52,090 nucleotides of DNA, taken from positions 1 to 52,090 of the forward strand of contig CAZRBW010000015.1 in assembly GCA_964598395.1 (NCBI GenBank), read 5' to 3'. Positions 50,832 to 52,090 of this stretch are shown here, one piece after another. Positions within the stretch are counted from its first letter, which is position 1. Each line of letters begins with the position of its first letter. The position numbers were made by a program, and so were the translations under genes. This stretch comes from CAXBDP01 sp964598395 (GTDB taxonomy: Bacteria; Bacteroidota; Bacteroidia; Cytophagales; Cyclobacteriaceae). The notes under the pieces were generated by a model. It saw nothing but the letters and a program-made list of their open reading frames with translations. It was not told where the DNA came from and did no database searches.

Positions 50832-52090
50832 ATGGAAAACATGAAAACTGGTAAATGCCCAGTAATGCATGGGGCAAATACTCAACATTCTTCGGACTCG
50901 GTAACAGGTTGGTGGCCTAAGGCCTTAAACTTCGACATCTTGCATCAGCATGATACCAAACCAAACCCTAATGATGAGGGCTTCAACTACAAAGAAGCAT
51001 TTTTGAAGCTGGATTTAGAGGCAGTAAAAAATGACTTAAAAGCATTGATGACAGATAGCCAAGATTGGTGGCCTGCCGACTGGGGTCATTATGGTGGTTT
51101 GATGATTCGTATGGCATGGCATGCTGCAGGTACTTATCGTGTGGCGGATGGTCGTGGCGGTAGTAATACTGGTAATCAGCGTTTTGCGCCACTTAATAGC
51201 TGGCCAGATAATGGTAACTTAGATAAAGCTCGCCGTCTATTATGGCCAATCAAAAAGAAGTATGGCAATAGCCTTTCTTGGGCAGACTTATATATCCTAG
51301 CAGGTAATATGGCTTATGAGTCTATGGGCTTTAAAACCTTCGGTTTTGCAGGTGGTAGAGAAGATGTCTGGCATCCAGAAAAAGACATTAACTGGGGTAG
51401 TGAAAAAGAATGGTTAGCAGCTACAAAAAATAGATATGGTAACGACCAAGATCGCGCCTCTTTAGAGAATCCATTAGCAGCCGTGCAAATGGGATTGATC
51501 TATGTAAACCCAGAAGGTGTAGATGGTCAGCCTGATCCATTGAGAACGGCACATGATGTACGCGAGACATTCAAGCGTATGGCCATGAATGATGAGGAAA
51601 CTGCAGCACTAACGGCGGGAGGTCATACAGTAGGTAAGGCACACGGAAATGGCGATGCTTCTATTTTGGGTGATGCACCAGAAGGTGGCGAAATCCATGA
51701 TGCAGGTTTTGGCTGGATGAATCCAACTGGAAAAGGTAATGCAGAAAATACAGTAACAAGCGGGCTGGAAGGAGCTTGGACAACAACTCCAAATAAATGG
51801 AACCACACCTATTTCCATCTATTGTTAAATCACGATTGGGAGCTTAAGAAAAGCCCAGCTGGTGCTTGGCAATGGGAACCGATAAACATTGCTGAAGAGG
51901 ATAAGCCATTTGATGCGCATATTCCTAATGTTCGTAGAAATCCAATTATGACGGATGCGGATATGGCAATGAAAATGGACCCTGAATACAGAAAGCATAT
52001 TGACCGTTTTGCCAAGGATCCTGAATACTTTGCAGATGTATTTGCAAGAGCTTGGTTTAAGTTAACTCACCGTGATTTGGGACCAAAAAG
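50832..52090 (+). CDS. katG: catalase-peroxidase KatG, 3' end beyond the window
   Basis: 419 codons are present of a protein usually near 740 residues; the frame is open to the last base. The distal haem pocket is Arg93-Trp96-His97 (MIRMAWHAAG) and the proximal His is His265 (GGHTVGKAHG). The Trp-Tyr-Met crosslink residues needed for catalase activity are all there: Trp96, Tyr224 (LIYVNPEG) and Met250 (KRMAMND). It destroys hydrogen peroxide. It is nine bases after perR and co-transcribed. An octamer (51615-51622) encodes the AGG before the proximal His. Confidence 0.97.
   Translation, partial: MENMKTGKCPVMHGANTQHSSDSVTGWWPKALNFDILHQHDTKPNPNDEGFNYKEAFLKLDLEAVKNDLKALMTDSQDWWPADWGHYGGLMIRMAWHAAGTYRVADGRGGSNTGNQRFAPLNSWPDNGNLDKARRLLWPIKKKYGNSLSWADLYILAGNMAYESMGFKTFGFAGGREDVWHPEKDINWGSEKEWLAATKNRYGNDQDRASLENPLAAVQMGLIYVNPEGVDGQPDPLRTAHDVRETFKRMAMNDEETAALTAGGHTVGKAHGNGDASILGDAPEGGEIHDAGFGWMNPTGKGNAENTVTSGLEGAWTTTPNKWNHTYFHLLLNHDWELKKSPAGAWQWEPINIAEEDKPFDAHIPNVRRNPIMTDADMAMKMDPEYRKHIDRFAKDPEYFADVFARAWFKLTHRDLGPK

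Larger units (their letters stand above)
410..51622. repeat. dispersed octamer GCGGGAGG, 33 copies
   Basis: First-base positions of exact copies on the plus strand: 1603, 7229, 9859, 13280, 17157, 20712, 25795, 26129, 32279, 33648, 35732, 39566, 45244, 47221, 50234, 51615. Copies as CCTCCCGC (minus strand): 410, 4643, 10795, 12776, 16535, 22640, 23385, 24342, 27422, 30824, 32842, 34042, 38794, 40687, 45921, 48463, 50263. That is 16 and 17. Nine are intergenic and 24 are in genes. The flanks are AT-rich with no strong extended consensus. These were found by eye; a few may be missed. Confidence 0.95.

Noticed and set aside
410..51622. Octamer as a ribosome-binding site (it contains GGAGG)
   Set aside because: Copies are mostly inside genes or after stops, on both strands; none sits in sense orientation at a suitable distance before a start codon.
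410..51622. Octamer as a Chi or KOPS site
   Set aside because: The 16:17 strand split shows no bias across 52 kb, unlike those polar elements. Not excluded if the window spans a replication origin or terminus, for which there is no sign.

Overview
The window is an AT-rich chromosomal segment of a Bacteroidota bacterium, most likely order Cytophagales. The evidence is a PorW/SprE-type type IX secretion (T9SS) lipoprotein, two cargo proteins with T9SS C-terminal sorting domains, an F-type ATP synthase operon that stops at atpG without atpD/atpC, and TTTG/TAnnTTTG-type promoters. No rRNA, tRNA, CRISPR array, prophage or intact insertion sequence was seen.

Layout. 0-11 kb: an M28 peptidase (-), a DPP-IV-type S9 peptidase (+), then uvrC, a PBP1A-type peptidoglycan synthase and sprE/porW (all -). 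11-18 kb: an M23 envelope peptidase, a bactofilin and the ATP synthase genes atpZ, a small membrane protein, atpB, E, F, H, A and G, with a stem-loop after atpE. 18-25 kb: two large T9SS cargo proteins, a beta-helix surface protein and a secreted endonuclease/exonuclease/phosphatase protein, whose stop codons abut. 25-31 kb: a UbiA-like membrane protein, glpD and glpF. Between glpD and glpF lies a small island with REP-like hairpins, a four-cysteine secreted peptide and a DUF4221 lipoprotein. 31-34 kb: a CstB-like persulfide dioxygenase-sulfurtransferase and corA. 33.7-44 kb: kynurenine degradation genes (haaO, ACMSD, an embedded ogt, kynU, and kmo further on), a GH20 hexosaminidase and a CrtD-like carotenoid desaturase. 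The desaturase is interrupted only by a false scaffold gap. 44-52 kb: a CNNM/CorC protein, a GrpB-family protein, a Crp-type regulator followed by an iron-sulfur/pirin cassette, and a perR-katG pair that runs off the window.

How the genes work together. KMO, KynU, HaaO and ACMSD form four consecutive steps from kynurenine to 2-aminomuconate semialdehyde. GlpF and GlpD import and oxidise glycerol / glycerol-3-phosphate. SprE belongs to the machinery that exports the two sorting-domain proteins. The last 6 kb looks like a redox and oxidative-stress block.

The strongest unexplained signal is not a gene. The octamer GCGGGAGG (either strand) occurs 33 times, about once per 1.6 kb, where roughly 0.5 would be expected for this composition. 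It is almost equally split between strands, occurs in all six frames of coding sequence and between genes, and once forms an inverted pair that builds a transcription terminator. Those are the properties of a DNA uptake signal or another chromosome-wide recognition sequence.
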